A DNA stretch of 64,000 bases, taken from contig WACJ01000259.1 of NCBI GenBank assembly GCA_008973525.1, positions 372,001 through 436,000 on the forward strand, given 5' to 3'. Both the position numbers and the translations under genes were made by a program. Positions 1-12,830 of this stretch are shown in pieces. The notes below the pieces were generated by a model. That model was not told the DNA's origin, ran no database searches, and was given only the letters and a program-made list of their open reading frames with translations. How positions within the stretch are numbered: the stretch's first letter is position 1; each line of letters starts with the position of its first letter. The stretch comes from Stenopsyche tienmushanensis (lineage: Eukaryota; Arthropoda; Insecta; Trichoptera; Stenopsychidae).

Positions 1-197
1 ACTTTTGTAAGATATTTATTGTTATATAACAAAACTGCGCAATGGCGCCATTAAAAACACATTTTCCCATGAAAGATTATAGTTGGATTTCACGCTCCAA
101 CGAAAACTATTCATTGTGTCATAAATTGGACGTTGAAGTAAACTCGTTGCACAAACGCACGGTTATTTTTTGGTGACCGGATTTTTGATGATTACAG
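1..197. other. sequence upstream of the first visible astacin exon
   Basis: I see no convincing coding exon here. The splice acceptor of the first astacin exon lies at its right edge (AG at 196-197). Earlier exons for the signal peptide, propeptide and start codon must lie outside the window or were not recognised. Confidence 0.5.
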
Positions 198-1095
198 CAT
201 CCGAACAAGTCACCGCTATCAAAGATGCCATGTCAGATTTGGAAAGAACGTCGTGCGTTAAATTCAGAGAGAAGGGATCCGACGATGATGATTTCGTCGA
301 AATCCAAGTGAGTCGAATAAAGAATATTTAAAAGCATATTTTATTATCATATTTGACGTTGAATTAATATCGATTAAGGGACAAAGACGGGGATGTTTTT
401 CGCAAGTCGGTTATCAAGGACGAGGAAAACAGCTAATGAATCTGACGCCGCATCCGACGGGTCTCGGATGTATGCGTCACGGTACTATCGTACATGAGCT
501 TTTACATTCGCTCGGTTTTTTCCACATGCAAAGTCATACGAAGAGAGACGACTTTGTAAAGATAGTCTGGGATAATATAATAGACGGTTAGTGTGCATTA
601 TTGTAAAAACGTCAAGTATATAATACGAACTTAATTATAACGATGCGATATATTTATAGGCAAAGAAAATAACTTCAAAAAATATAGCTCTTTCCAAGTC
701 ACTGATTTCGGAGTGCCTTATGATTACGACAGCGTGCTGCATTATAGTTCATATGCGTTTTCTAAAAATGGACAAAAAACAATAATACCGACGACTGTAA
801 GTATTCGAATCATACGTTTCGCATATTGTAATTATTTTTAATGCGATTAATTTACAATTATTTATAGGATGACTTTGTGACAATCGGACAAAGGACAGGT
901 TTGAGTGATAAGGATTCGTTGAAGCTCAATCGTATGTATCAATGTGGCGGATCCGACGATATCTTGTCGTACGACGACGATCCTAATATAACGCAAAGTG
1001 ACGAAAATGACGATGTCGGATATACTTGGGTCAAAGAACAAGAGGAATACTTTCCGAAGGGACTTTATGAATTTGAAGGATGGTGGAATAGATAA
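198..1095 (+). CDS. astacin (M12A) zinc metalloprotease, 3' part, four exons
   Basis: Exons are 198-307, 379-586, 660-796 and 868-1095 (stop), each with AG acceptors and GT donors and with phases that agree. Astacins are secreted zinc endopeptidases. The zinc-binding helix HELLHSLGFFH is in the second exon, with the catalytic Glu and all three His present, followed by the family-typical RDDFV stretch. The start of the catalytic domain is seen as a segment containing TSCVKF. The Met-turn region reads SVLHYSSYAFS, so the usual Met of SVMHY is Leu. After the domain-ending Cys there is an acidic tail (several Asp/Glu, ending EGWWNR) with no CUB or EGF domain, as in short digestive or venom-type astacins. 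The 5' end, including signal peptide and prodomain, is not visible. The family call is secure; the exact member is not. Confidence 0.9.
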
Positions 1096-3558
1096 AATTA
1101 TTAAAATCAGCGATGTACATAAATACAATATATATAACAATACAAACATTTGTGAAAATGTATCGACATACGACTCAAGGATGTTTAGAGGATTATCAAA
1201 AAAGTCCAGTTTTATTAATTACACAACTTTTTTATTCATCTTTTTTACCAAATTCTTTTCTTTTCCTCGATTATAAAAAGTTCAATGTATAAAAATCTCT
1301 AGAAATATAATATAATATAAAAATCTAACCGCATGTATTCTCAGTATGTATCTCACATATAATAATTATGATTACAATCATAAAAACATATATATTAATA
1401 CAAGTGAACATATTGTTGCAGATGCACGCGCGTGCATGCACCCGTGCATCTATACGCACGTATGACAATGTAAATAAAATTAAGTAATCTTTCGAGAGTG
1501 GAAATTTACAATCATCTCATAATTTACGAATATATTAAGCTTATATTTAATAAATAATTTTCTGAAAGAAAAAAATCAATTCTCGATGGATATACACAGA
1601 GTTGATGGGTTCGATCAGTTTTCAACAACAAGACTGTATATTATTAACTTAAAAAAAAAACAATATCGATGAAAGATGAAAACTAGTAAGTACAAAATAT
1701 AAACAATAATGTCTGTCTTTAAAACCTATAATAGTGAGTCTAAATATTTTCGTGTATTATCTTAGTAACATATGGAATGTATATATGAAAGTAAAAGAAG
1801 AAAAAAAAAAACTGAAAAAACAAATTAACATTATTCATAATATTTATAATACAAACATATTTCATCATCGATCGATGATTTATATAGTGTAGAAATAATG
1901 ATGTAATAACAAAAGATATAACAATGTATTATTTATAATGGATTCATGTCTGCTTTATCTTTTGCGAAGATATTTATTATGTAAAAGCTGTTTGCACGTC
2001 GGTATTTAAATTAATAAATTTATCATATAAAATAATAAGATTTTTAATAAAATAGGTATATTTCTTTCAATAACACAATTCATTCAATTACACAAAACAT
2101 ATTTTTAAAGTGTTTGACACGAAGGAATAGAATTAAAAAATATATTTAAAATCAGCAGGACGCTAACAACGACGGTGCGAGCATTTAAAAAAAACCATCT
2201 TTTATAAGTCAAATATTGCAATTCGTAACCGTGGTTCGAATCGTTTGCATTTAATGCATTCAATACAACTCGAACCACTACTTTTAATATTGAACGACGA
2301 ATCTACGAGTGAAACCACTAAAAAAAAAAAAAGAAATAAATTAAAATCGTAAAGCTCTGCATATGATTATCACATCCAGACTAATCACGATACAATCGTT
2401 TCGTGATTAATCCGGATTTGAATCGAGTAAATATATGTACGGACGAGTACAAACATACACACATGCATAATATGTGTAAAAATAAAATTTAACATACTCA
2501 TATAATAAAATAATTATCATGGCCGGAATCACTAGACATATATTACAACTGGAATATATGCACATCTATAAAAATAATTAAAAATAAAATATTTACAATA
2601 TCTCTCAGCGAGTGTGTTATTAAAAAGGCACTGGATCCAACAGGGAGGTTTATATAATATCAAAAATGCTATATATCAACGTAGAAAGTACACACTTGCG
2701 ATTATTTAAATCTGGATATTATCATCATTCAAATTTGTAAACATTCAAGGCTAAATTGCTCAATGTTCTGCAAGAATTACACTACAAAAAAATGCCATTC
2801 TTATAATCTCGACGAGTGAGATTGCCTCGAAAAGTATATTTTGTGCATTCGCTCTATAGTATATTAATTAGGCTATTGTAAATAAAAACATAGTCAATTA
2901 AAACAGTACAGTTTATAAAAGATAATTTACTATTTTAACAGTGTTGTGATATATATATATAGAAAATTGTGTTTATGCAACGAGTCTATTTAGCACGCGT
3001 TGCATTAAAAACCCATTTGTAATAGAAACGATACAAATTATAATTTTATGCAACGTCATTTTAAGAGGACCGAAAAGAAACGTTAGATGGATTTTTAATA
3101 AAATATCATCATCGGTAATTGTTCCACTATACTACACTACACTAGTGTATTATTTTAAAAGATGTGATTGAGTAACGGCGATTTTTATCCATTCCATTTT
3201 GCTGGCCTCGGCTACTATGAAAATGATATATAATTATTTCTTTTCAGCCCTCATACGTAAGGTACAATATTATTTGTGCAACGATCATACATTTTATTGA
3301 ACAGGGTTAAAATTCATTTTGAAATGTTATAATATAAAAAATAACACATGTGAATATAAATAGGTTATTTGTCTTCGAAAGAGGACTCAAATTGATGTTT
3401 GATTGAATGGATATTCTCTCCTCTTTCAAGGTTTCATAACCAAAACAGTAATGAATAACAATATACGGAAAGTAATAATATTTTAACATATTTTCAATAA
3501 AATTTCTACTACTTTCATGCCATACATAAATTTATAAATCATTTATTTTCAACCGTGC
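1096..3558. other. AT-rich intergenic DNA, no gene seen
   Basis: Poly-A signal-like AATAAA strings follow the astacin stop (for example near 1474 and 1548), so its 3' UTR probably ends here. The rest is AT-rich with homopolymer runs and no open frame of credible composition. Confidence 0.5.
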
Positions 3559-3701
3559 TTAACCCTTTGACGAGTATATATGAGTACACTCAAATGATCC
3601 AAAGAGAGAGTATGCACGCACATGTTCCGGGCAGCGCTCCATAGCGCTTTATTTACAATGCTATCCTTGCATTTCTAATAAAATATTAGTTTAAACGAGG
3701 C

Positions 3702-3945
3702 TATACGAGCTGCAAAGATGAACAGTGCAGTGGTCGACCAAATAAGGTAACCACCCCAGAAATGGTGAAGAAAACCCACAAAATGATATTGGATGACCGT
3801 CAACTATAAATGCGCGAGCTAGCGGACATGATAAGCCTTTTAAAAAATACAGTACATTGCATACTGACTGAAAATTTGGACACGTGAAAGCTGTCCGCAA
3901 GATGGGTGCTGTGTTTGCTCACATTAGAACAATGTTGTAGGATAT
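3702..3945 (+). pseudogene. mariner transposase fragment (N-terminal helix-turn-helix part)
   Basis: The plus strand reads TPEMVKKTHKMILDDRQL, stop, MRELADMISLLKNTVHCI, then a segment ending LSARWVLCLLTLEQ. This is the familiar order of a mariner transposase between its second helix-turn-helix and the start of the DDD catalytic core. At least two in-frame stops (TAA after DDRQL, TGA after ENLDT) show it is dead. The catalytic region is missing. The sequence downstream (3960-4280) is shared with a second mariner scrap at 45.4 kb. Confidence 0.75.
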
Positions 3946-3959
3946 ATAAATATATCGTT

Positions 3960-4285
3960 TTTATGGGTGGGGAAAAATTTAAACACATTCGCGATCTCAT
4001 TTGGCGCAAGCCACCTATGTAAGTTAACCTCTGAGGGGGTTTCCGTGACTGTACAATTTATAGAAGGCCTCGAGTACTCATTTATCCCCGAAAATACCGC
4101 AAAAAGCCCTCTAAAAAATTACAGAGTAGCCACAAGGTATGTGTGTCTAACTGGTCCACTTTTCAGACCGCTGACATGACAAATAAATGCATAATAGTCG
4201 ATATTCTGCGTTTTACGCCCCAAGCCCATTTGCGCCCGTGGCGGGCAACTGCTTTAGCACTCTCTTGTTATGGCCCTGCATGTTT
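3960..4285 (+). repeat. dispersed repeat family B, copy 1
   Basis: Similar blocks occur in the same order at 45625-46090 (plus) and in part at 29930-30300 (minus). The shared blocks are a GGGTGGGG start, a CAAGGT..GTGTGT..GGTCC..GACCGCTGACATGA block, and a terminal block rich in GCGCCC ending TTGTTA.GG.CCTGCA. No coding capacity is evident. Confidence 0.6.
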
Positions 4286-4380
4286 AAATTAAATTTCCAA
4301 TGAAGTTTTATGAACACAAAGAATTAACTCATTCTGGAACACGTGTGCTACAAAAATTAACTCATTAATCACAGGGTTAA

Positions 4381-6018
4381 GCCTTAAAGATCCCCTATCG
4401 ACTTTTAATGACCAAAAGAAAAATATGGTAGCATTTCAAAAATCTGATCTAAACGAGCAAACATTTTTAGACAGAAACATTTTTAACAGAAAAGTAAGGA
4501 ATGTTTTGATGATATTACACAAGTATATTATGCAAGCTAAAAATATGAAAAACAGTATTACTTTCTTATTCCAAAAATAAAGCTTTTAAAAAATAACTGC
4601 CTTATCAGTCAACGTTTGCAATGTATATATAATATAATTTTATAACCGGTGATGAAACGCAAACGTATAAAGAATTCATTTAGTTAAGCTAGAGTGGTTA
4701 AACGATAAATGCATATTCCGCAGGATGTCCTTTGATTAAACCAAGTTATTCATTCAAATTGATGCAATCAATTTGACAAACTTGAAAATCTTCTCCTGGA
4801 AGATTTCAAAGAACAAATGGCACAGAAGGCACAATAATTTCAAAGCATCATCACTGAATCTAGATCAATAATCAGAAATATAAGCAAAAACGTAGGTATT
4901 TCAATGAATCACATCAGCGGTGAAAAACAAATTCTCTCTGAGAAAATCAGCGTGTTTTCAAGTCGATAAAATAATTTAATACGAAATCATAAAACGTGTG
5001 ATTTTTTTAATATACTTCCGAAATTCTTAGAAATTATGTATCCAAAAATGAAGCCTATCATAAATCTGTATTGTAAATCTCATTTTAAAATAGAGAAAAT
5101 CTTTTGATTAAACCTACTTTTTATACAAATATTATATAAAACTATTTTAGACCCTTATCGATAGTCGATAACTATTATGTAAAATAGTCTTACAAGAATA
5201 AATAAACGAAATTTATGTTTCAATATACACATTTCTAAAGTACAAAACACTATATCTTTTAAAGTTTCTACAAATCTATGCAAACCGTTGTGTAAAAACT
5301 ACAAAAATCGTGGCAGTCTTTTCTTAAGACGCAATGGAATGGGGCGCCGTAATGATGGATAGAACCATCATAATTTAATATTTACATTTAATAGCTAAAT
5401 ATACTGATATAATAATGTCATATTGAATAAATAGCATTTGCAGACCGACTGCGGTCAGGATATATTAAAAATATATATTTGATCCGAAAACCTTCGAATG
5501 TACTCTAGAATGAAAACTTCTAAAATACAGTATTTCTAATAAACGGTATAATGCAAATATATCAATGGCCTATATAGATACTGACTTATATAAACGGGCA
5601 ATGAAGATTTTTTTTTCAATCTGTCTTATCGTTTAATATATATGCTTTTTGATTATTGAAAAATATTATATCTTCATATTTGAATTTGTTGACATTTAAA
5701 AAAAAATGTTTAATAACAAACCAAACGAAAATCTCATCCTATCACAACCGCAATGGCAATGACAGCGAATTAAATACAGAATGCCTTCTTTATTACGATA
5801 ACGTAGAAAAATATGTCTATGGCAATGTGCGTTTAGACAGTAAATCAGTTTGTATGTAAAATCATCTAAAATTTTTTTTGATAATGCTTGGCAAGATTTA
5901 AAGCGTAAAAAATACATATATCGATATGAAAATTTTAATCTTTATATTGTTTTAGAATATTCAGCTGGTGCAAGGCTATTTTGAAGAAAAAATATTAACT
6001 TCCATGTTAATTTTCTGA
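4381..6018. other. AT-rich DNA downstream of Hr39
   Basis: This probably includes the Hr39 3' UTR, which runs leftward from 6018. A minus-strand AATAAA equivalent (TTTATT on the plus strand) near 5787 is one possible poly-A signal. No protein-coding exon is supported. Confidence 0.4.
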
Positions 6019-9000
6019 TCAATGATCTCCTCGTAATAACTCCATCAATAAGTTAAAACTAGATGTTTCACCGTCCTTGTTTTTGTTTGAAGGATTCAAC
6101 ATTTCTTTTCCGACCTGAAAGTATGGAGGAAAAAAAAATTAAAACAAAAATCCCTTAATGATTTAAAAAAGTACATGATAACACATCATGATAACATTTT
6201 GTTTGTGTGATCTATTTTTTATGCAATAGAATATTATATTTACCTGACAGGTTTTTTGAAGTTCTGGTATTCTTAATAATAATTCACCAAACTTCGCTGG
6301 AGCATCACGATAGTGAGCCAAAGTATAATCTTGCAAAGCTTGTAACGCTTTTCCTTGAGAAGATCTCACTTTTTCGGGTTCTTTAAGTTCTGACGTGTCT
6401 AAAATTATACAGCACATATGATATTTCATCCATATATATCATCATAATGATCTTAATCATGTTTTTAGCATACCAGAATTGAGTAATACTATAACTTTCA
6501 TGGCAACATATTCATAACGGTCCACCCTCAGTCTGCGTAAATGATCAGTAAAATGTAACATTCGTTCTATACACGGAGATAATCCCATTCTAAAATTAAC
6601 AACATTTATCTTAGATAGAGTTCAATAATTTATGACTTGTATTTATTAGAATTATATGAAAATATTTTAAACCTACTTGGTGCTTTGTTGTAGTGTAATA
6701 CCACCATTCCCTCCGCCGACTCTTACTTCTCCGGGAGTACTGACGCCACGATAACAACAAGATAAAACTAATAATTCACACCAGCTGTTTATAAGCAAAC
6801 ATATTTGATCATCAATCTGAAACAATAATCAATATCGACATTATTACATTTGATATAAGAATATGTGTTAATTTAGCCAAATAAAACTTACAGATATATT
6901 TTTAAAAAGCGGCAAGCTCTTGCACCATTTAACAATTTTATAAAGCCGATGATCTGCTATGTTACAAAGATTGGCAAGAAAATCAGGTGGCGTATCAGCA
7001 GGAACTCCGGCTGCACGTAAGAAAGGATTAGCAGTAGGGCTAGCGGTAGTCGCGGACGAACCTCCTGCTGGAGGTTGACCTCTGTTCAATCTAGTCAACT
7101 CTGATTCGTTATACTGCCAAAGGTGTTCTACGTCCATTATTTCCTGTAATATTATACATCAAAACTTATTTGATTGTCAAATTGTTTGTTGATCAAATCT
7201 GTACCACATCTTTACATACAAAATACCATTAAACACAATCAAAACAATAATTACTTGTAAAAGAGCAGGCACTCCAACGTTCTCAACTTGACTGTTATGA
7301 CCTCCTGGCTCTGATTTAACACCTGATTGTGTCAACCTATTCAATGGTCCCTGAACAGAGTTACTGAGTGACGCCGAATGTAAATCATGATGAGAGTGAT
7401 AAGACATATGCGACGATGGACCATTTACCTTTAAAAAATCAAACATTTTATTGGGTGCATATAAGAAATAGCTAGAAAAAAAGAGACTAAATTAAATACA
7501 TACAGAATTAAGACTAGTAGCATGTCGCAAAGGGCCCGATTGTAAACCAGCACCTAACAACGAGCTGGTGGAAGCTGCCCCACTTAATGTATATGAACAC
7601 TGGTAAGTAGATCGACCACCACGAGTTCTATCTTCTCTAATAGCTAAAAACAAAAATACAAATGTTAATTCTTTATGGTCTTTACACGTTAGTTAGTCAT
7701 GCGAAAACACAGACTGCAAAGAAATAACATAATCTTAATAGTAATATTTATTTTCATTTTATCAAAACATAATAACAATTGACAAGTGTGTGACTTGAAT
7801 AATAAAATGTGCAATATAATATTAGATTGTCCCGTTAGGAATATCGTTTTTTAAACTGTAACGTGGAGAGAAAACGGGTTGGGAAATCTCCAACATAAGA
7901 GACGGGGTTGCCGTGCAAACCTGTCGATTTCCCTTCTTAAGGGAAGGATTTTATAAAAGCGTAATGATACTCGGTTAAATGACTCACTCCAAATCGTTTG
8001 CGACCAAAATCATTAGCAAATTCCGATTTAACAATCCACTTATCTTAGCAATCATGGCAATGACTTGTTTACAAAAGCATATGAATGATCGACCTTTCTG
8101 GAAGTACGCTTAGCATTCCCCGAGTATCGAGTGACGATGATCGATTCCAGTAATAAGAGCAGCGACAATTACCATAAAAATTTCATAACAGCTGAGCAAT
8201 GAAATTGTCTTCCAGAAAGATCGCTGCAAGAGAAGGGGATCATTAAGCTGAGTATAAGAGAGGTTCGGGTCACCATACAGAACAATCAGGAGTCGAGTTT
8301 CGGCTTGACAAAAGAAGTTCCGGTTCAGCTTCGGTTGAGCTAGCAGCTTAATATTCTCCATCAGTAGATGCAACCTTTTTTCATCTATTGAATATATTTT
8401 TTTTAATTCCAGAGGATTAAAATTCAACGGGTTTTGATATGGAATACGTTTCAATTCATCTTTTAACCTCTTCAATGTTAATTAAATTTTTTCCTGATTA
8501 ATATTGTTACATCTAAATAAATGATAGTCGGAAGGAGCAAGGTCAGGAGAATAAGGTGGATGCGGAATCGTTGACCAATTGAATTCCTTTAATTTGTTTT
8601 CGGTCATCTTTGATTTATGGGGTCACGCACTATCATGTTACAGTCAGTTCAGTCACAAAATAATGTAAAAACGGTTGTTTCTTTTCTTTATCGATTAAAT
8701 CATGACACATACTCGTGCGGTATAAACACGCCCTGTTTTATGGTCTTTCCTATTATTTCAAGTGTATTTGAATACTTTTCCGTAAGTATCTGAGCTTGTC
8801 TGTTAATTCTCGCATAGTCTGCGTTAGATTTGATTCAATTTCAGCTCGCAGGATATCGTCATCCACTTTAACATTTCTCTCACTTTGGATCTTATTTTCT
8901 AAACTAAAATTTTCACTTTTAAATTGTTTAAACCATCTCTGGCATCGACAAACAATTGAAGATTTTCCGAGTATATCTCAAATATTTTTAGTTGCAGTTG

Positions 9001-12000
9001 TTGCATTAATTTTCTGAAGATTCGTACAGTATGCAATTTCGCATAAATAAATTGTTCAGCACAAAATCCATCATCTTGAAACGCAGTTTGAAAATATTTT
9101 TTTTTTATAGAATATTAAAAAAACGACATTCCCAACGGGACAATCTATTAATTATATAAAACAATATTACCTTCTAGTTTCATTCCGCAATGAAGGCACT
9201 TATCAAAACGACATGCAGGACACTTTTTTCTTGTAGCTACTGTAACTGGGCAATTTGCTCCTCGTAAACAAACATAATTCTTCCTATTCTGTACAGTTCG
9301 TTTGAAAAACCCTTTACAAGACTCGCAAGAAAATATACCATAATGGAATCCAGATATTTTATCACCACATATAGGACAAGGACTGAAATAAAATTAAACG
9401 TTATGAAGTTAAATAAAATTAATTTAAATTTAATATAACTTAAATGTTTCCTAAATTTACCTGTTAATTAATTGCTGCCTACTAACACCTTGATGATGAT
9501 GTATTCTATCCTCCGATCCTTCTGGATCAGGACTACCTGTACCTCCCTCGGTACAACCTTCAAGAGTTCCAGTAGATGATACTCCAGACGTTTGTCTTGC
9601 AAAAGCGCCATGTTCTGATCTGAATAACATTGCTGCATGAGCTGGAATTGGATGTCGACCCTAAAATACAAATAAAAAATATTTATTACAACTTACTTCC
9701 TCAGACATCCGTAAGTATAACAGTTGGGTGCTTGCCACGCTTATACGATTTTATTTATTTTAACTATTTGACACATGAGTAGTACTTATTTACAGAATAA
9801 ATACTTAAATACTCCTTTAACAACAAGCTGATACTACGTTTGTTGGAGAAACGGAGGAACTGTACTCCAGAAAGCCCTTTCCAATAGTCAAAAAGGTCAT
9901 CTAGAGTAGTTTTCCATTATTTCCCAAAGAAAACTACTCAGTCTTTACAAACCACCCACATTCCATATCGAGACGGTCGCGAAAGCGTTCGTCAATATGT
10001 TTATTCAGGAGACCTGCTGGGTGAGCGTTCTAAATGAAACTCGGAGGGTATGCTATCTTCAATATCGAGCGAATGAGGTGAATGTATGATACAGACAAGA
10101 CGAATGTAACTCCTTCCTGTGAATGGATATTGAAGAGGTCCATAGTACTGCAGTGGACTATTTGTGTGGCTGCACTATGATGATGATTAAATTGAATTAA
10201 ATAACTTTTTAAAAATTAAATATATTAATTATTTACCTGGACTGGAGAATGTGTAGGGCTAAATTCAGAGCTGTATGAATAACAGGAAGAATGAGACGCA
10301 TCACTATTATTGCGCGATAGAGAAGGAGTATATTGAGCATGACGTGTTGCACCGGGACTTGCAGATGGACTGCTATAAACACTGAAAAGAGGAAAAAATA
10401 TTTTTTTAAAAACATACAATAAAGATAAAAGCGATAAAATTTAGAGTCTATTTACCTGTGTGTGTAAACGGAATGTATAGCTGAATCAGTGCTTGGGTTC
10501 GATACAATTTTATGATGCCTGTTCAATAAAGGTGAGTTACTAGGAGTGCTGTGAATAGAATAGCCTCCTAATAATTTATCGACTAAGAGTGGCAGCTCTG
10601 GTTTAATTTCTGAAATGAAAAAACAAATCAAATATATGAATTTTCTAAGTCTATCAATAGCATCACGTTTAGGTCTATCGATTAAAACCTGGTATTGTGG
10701 TTTGATGCATAAGTTGCTCACGTTTAGCAGCGTAAGCTTGAGCTTCGGATGCCATTTTGTTGCTCAGCGTCGTAGGAATAATGTTGACGGGGATATTTTT
10801 TATGATTTGCTCGTTTCCACTTTCATTTCCTCCGGTTAAATCGGCATGAGATTTTGGCGGTATTAATGTTGAATTTTTTATATCTAAATTATTATCGTTT
10901 GATAAAATAGATACCTAAAATATTTTATAACGCAATCAAATAACAATTCATTTTGTGTATTTATTATAACGAAAGTTGTTTAAATATAATCGGTTGTTAT
11001 ACCCTGTTCATGCTATGACTGCGCTGATGTTGTTGTAATGTCGGATGATGTGAGCTGCCGAATTTTAAATTTAATGCATCGTGATCGTTCAGACTTTGAA
11101 ATGACACGGAACTGTGTCTGTTGGCTGGAACAAAAGCTCCTTCTCTTTCTATAGGCTCAGTTTTCACACAAAATCCATTCCCCTGGAATCATTTTATATG
11201 ATATTTGTAAAATATTTAAATCAAAGATAATGCAAACCTAAACTCGGTAAAATAATATTAATTCAATAAAATTACCTCTTTTTGACTCCCCAAACGAAAT
11301 TCAAGATCCGAATAAGGAGTTTTACTATTCGAAAGCAGAGCATCAGGTGTATTGGCGGTATTTGAATCGACTAACATTTCTGAATCTGAAAGTTCGCCTT
11401 CCCATGACATCGGTCTTTCACGATCTCTATCGTTAGTTACTGCATTATTATCTTGGACAGTTTGTCCGTCGGCACTGAGCGACAATGTACTAGAGGAGGG
11501 TCTTTTCTTTTTTGTGCGCATATTAACCTAAAACAATATTTTTATCATCGTTATTAAATTCACAATTTTTCGCACAACTATAAAGATAAATAGATCAATT
11601 ATTTAAACCTGGTAGTGGTTAGTTTGTGAAAAATCAATTTTAGAAACTTCGGCATCATTTGAGTCTTCATCGTCAATATTAACACTTCCAGCCACTCGAC
11701 GCTGTTCTTCTGAAGGAACATTAATACGAATTCCATTGGAACTGTATGAAAATTGACCTAAAAAATAAAATACATTTATAGCATTGATTAACTATAATTC
11801 CAAATATCAATAAATATGCAAACGTATCTATTATTGGTTCGTTTAAAGGTATAACAGTTAATTGAAATAAATTGAGAAATTAAGCTTTACGTTTTGATTT
11901 CATTGTTTAATTAAATTGAAATTTTATAACTTCGAACAATGATCGACTTAATTGAACGATAGGAAGAGTTATCAACTACATCAAACGTGCAGATAACAAA

Positions 12001-12830
12001 ATACCAAATTATTCTATGATTACTCATGGCTGTTATTTTCAGCAAATTACACATTATCTTATGAAAATTTCATAACAAAGCAGTTTTTCTTCATTGGTAT
12101 TTATTCAGTGATCAAATTACACTATATTCAATACATAATAAAAAATACAGATAAACATTTGTGTATGTAAATAATGCAGTTTCCGGCAATTCAGATAGTC
12201 TAATTTGTTAAAAATTGCTATATAACAACTTTTTAAGACTACATGAAACTTTTCATTTGAATAAAAAATGAATACAAATAACAACTCAATAATATGAGCA
12301 ACGTTAATAATTAACTCGTAATGGTCTGCAGATATTTTGTAAAAGATTTTATTGTAGACCGTAATTTACTGCAGAATTAAAACCTCTTTGATATTCAATT
12401 ATTCACAGATAAGTATTCCAAAATGTTGTTCATTGTAAATTGCAAATAATTGGCTAAATTATAGGTACTTATCAAAATTAAATAGATTTTTCAAGGGTTA
12501 AAAATTATCTCAAGTGTGATATGACACTTTATTAACATATTATTATGAACATTATTAATTATATCATTTAATTAAACGATGAAAATGAAATGAGAAGGGC
12601 TCACTCTCGATATCTATATGCTTATTAAGTGATAAGATAACATTCAATATATTAATAATCGTATGGAAATATTTACCGCTATTAAACTGTGTGTCAGTCA
12701 TGTTGATAGGGGTGACAGATACATTCCTTCCAGTATTAGAACCGATTACACCCCCGGCGCTTTGACTTAGTATGTCACTTTTCACAACACCCACTTCGGG
12801 CAGAGAATTATTTGTTGCCGTACTTGTCAT
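6019..12830 (-). CDS. Hr39: nuclear hormone receptor Hr39 (NR5B), 16 coding exons
   Basis: Orphan nuclear receptor of the FTZ-F1 family; it binds DNA in the nucleus and in Drosophila acts in ecdysone-related and reproductive development. Coding exons, 5' to 3': 12830-12677, 11757-11609, 11527-11276, 11182-11003, 10914-10689, 10609-10456, 10381-10237, 9660-9461, 9382-9171, 7643-7504, 7428-7255, 7143-6892, 6816-6677, 6589-6474, 6398-6244 and 6114-6019. They sum to 2745 nt, giving 914 residues, with every phase consistent. Two C4 zinc fingers occupy residues 489-544 ([20 protein letters not shown] start; P-box CESCKG). The FTZ-F1/A-box tail [13 protein letters not shown] follows near 563. The N-terminal region has [13 protein letters not shown] and a conserved Ser-rich block [20 protein letters not shown]. 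The ligand-binding domain runs from [12 protein letters not shown] (663) to the AF-2 helix FNLLMELL (903-910). The ATG at 12830 begins the conserved N-terminus; 5' UTR exons are not resolved. Confidence 0.96.
7825..9145 (-). mobile_element. mariner transposon in an Hr39 intron, broken
   Basis: Inverted ends of about 28 bp (GATTGTCCCGTTAGGAATAT at 7825; near-identical GATTGTCCCGTTGGGAATGT on the minus strand from 9145) are flanked by TA on both sides, the mariner target. The minus strand carries transposase pieces: [29 protein letters not shown], a GVFIPHE segment and [20 protein letters not shown]. Stops, frameshifts and an internal deletion make it inactive. An LTR-like sequence (from 7857) sits just inside the left inverted repeat. 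The element lies between the zinc-finger exon and the exon for the A-box tail of Hr39, in the same transcriptional orientation. Confidence 0.88.
7857..8345 (+). mobile_element. LTR-like fragment nested in the mariner
   Basis: It starts TGTAACGTGGAG and is highly similar over several hundred bases to 19189-19650. Both copies contain TATAAAAGCGTAATGATACT and a block ending GAGCTAGCAGCTT. Relative to the 19 kb copy it differs by a short insertion near 8275-8330 and lacks the 3' end. TG start, TATA-like box and two dispersed copies suggest an LTR or a small terminal-repeat element. Family unknown. Confidence 0.6.
9690..10190 (+). repeat. repeat family A copy 1 (LINE-type 3' region) in an Hr39 intron
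   Basis: Related copies lie at 21380-21595, 38870-39370 and 63080-63620, with a minus-strand tail at 29285-29400. Shared blocks include CTCCAGAAAGCCC..TTCCA, CTACTCAGTCTTTACAAA, TTCAATATCGAG and ACTGCAGTGGACT..TTGTG, then a short GAT-repeat tail. A 3' GATGATGAT tail and variable 5' ends suggest 5'-truncated non-LTR retrotransposon copies. Confidence 0.65.
11758..12676 (-). other. Hr39 first coding intron
   Basis: AT-rich intron between the first and second coding exons. I see no repeat or extra exon in it. Confidence 0.6.

Larger units (their letters stand above)
3563..4376. mobile_element. piggyBac-type element bounded by TTAA
   Basis: TTAA target sites stand at 3559-3562 and 4377-4380. 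The inner ends read CCCTTTGACGAG on the left and, as reverse complement on the right, CCCTGTGATTAAT. This matches the TTAA + CCCTT layout of piggyBac-like transposons seen elsewhere in the window (17950, 50837). The inverted ends are short, so the assignment is moderate. A broken mariner transposase lies inside. Confidence 0.5.

Noticed and set aside
8110..8475. 121-codon minus-strand ORF as a gene inside the Hr39 intron
   Set aside because: It runs across the junction of the LTR fragment and the mariner 3' end and has no independent support.
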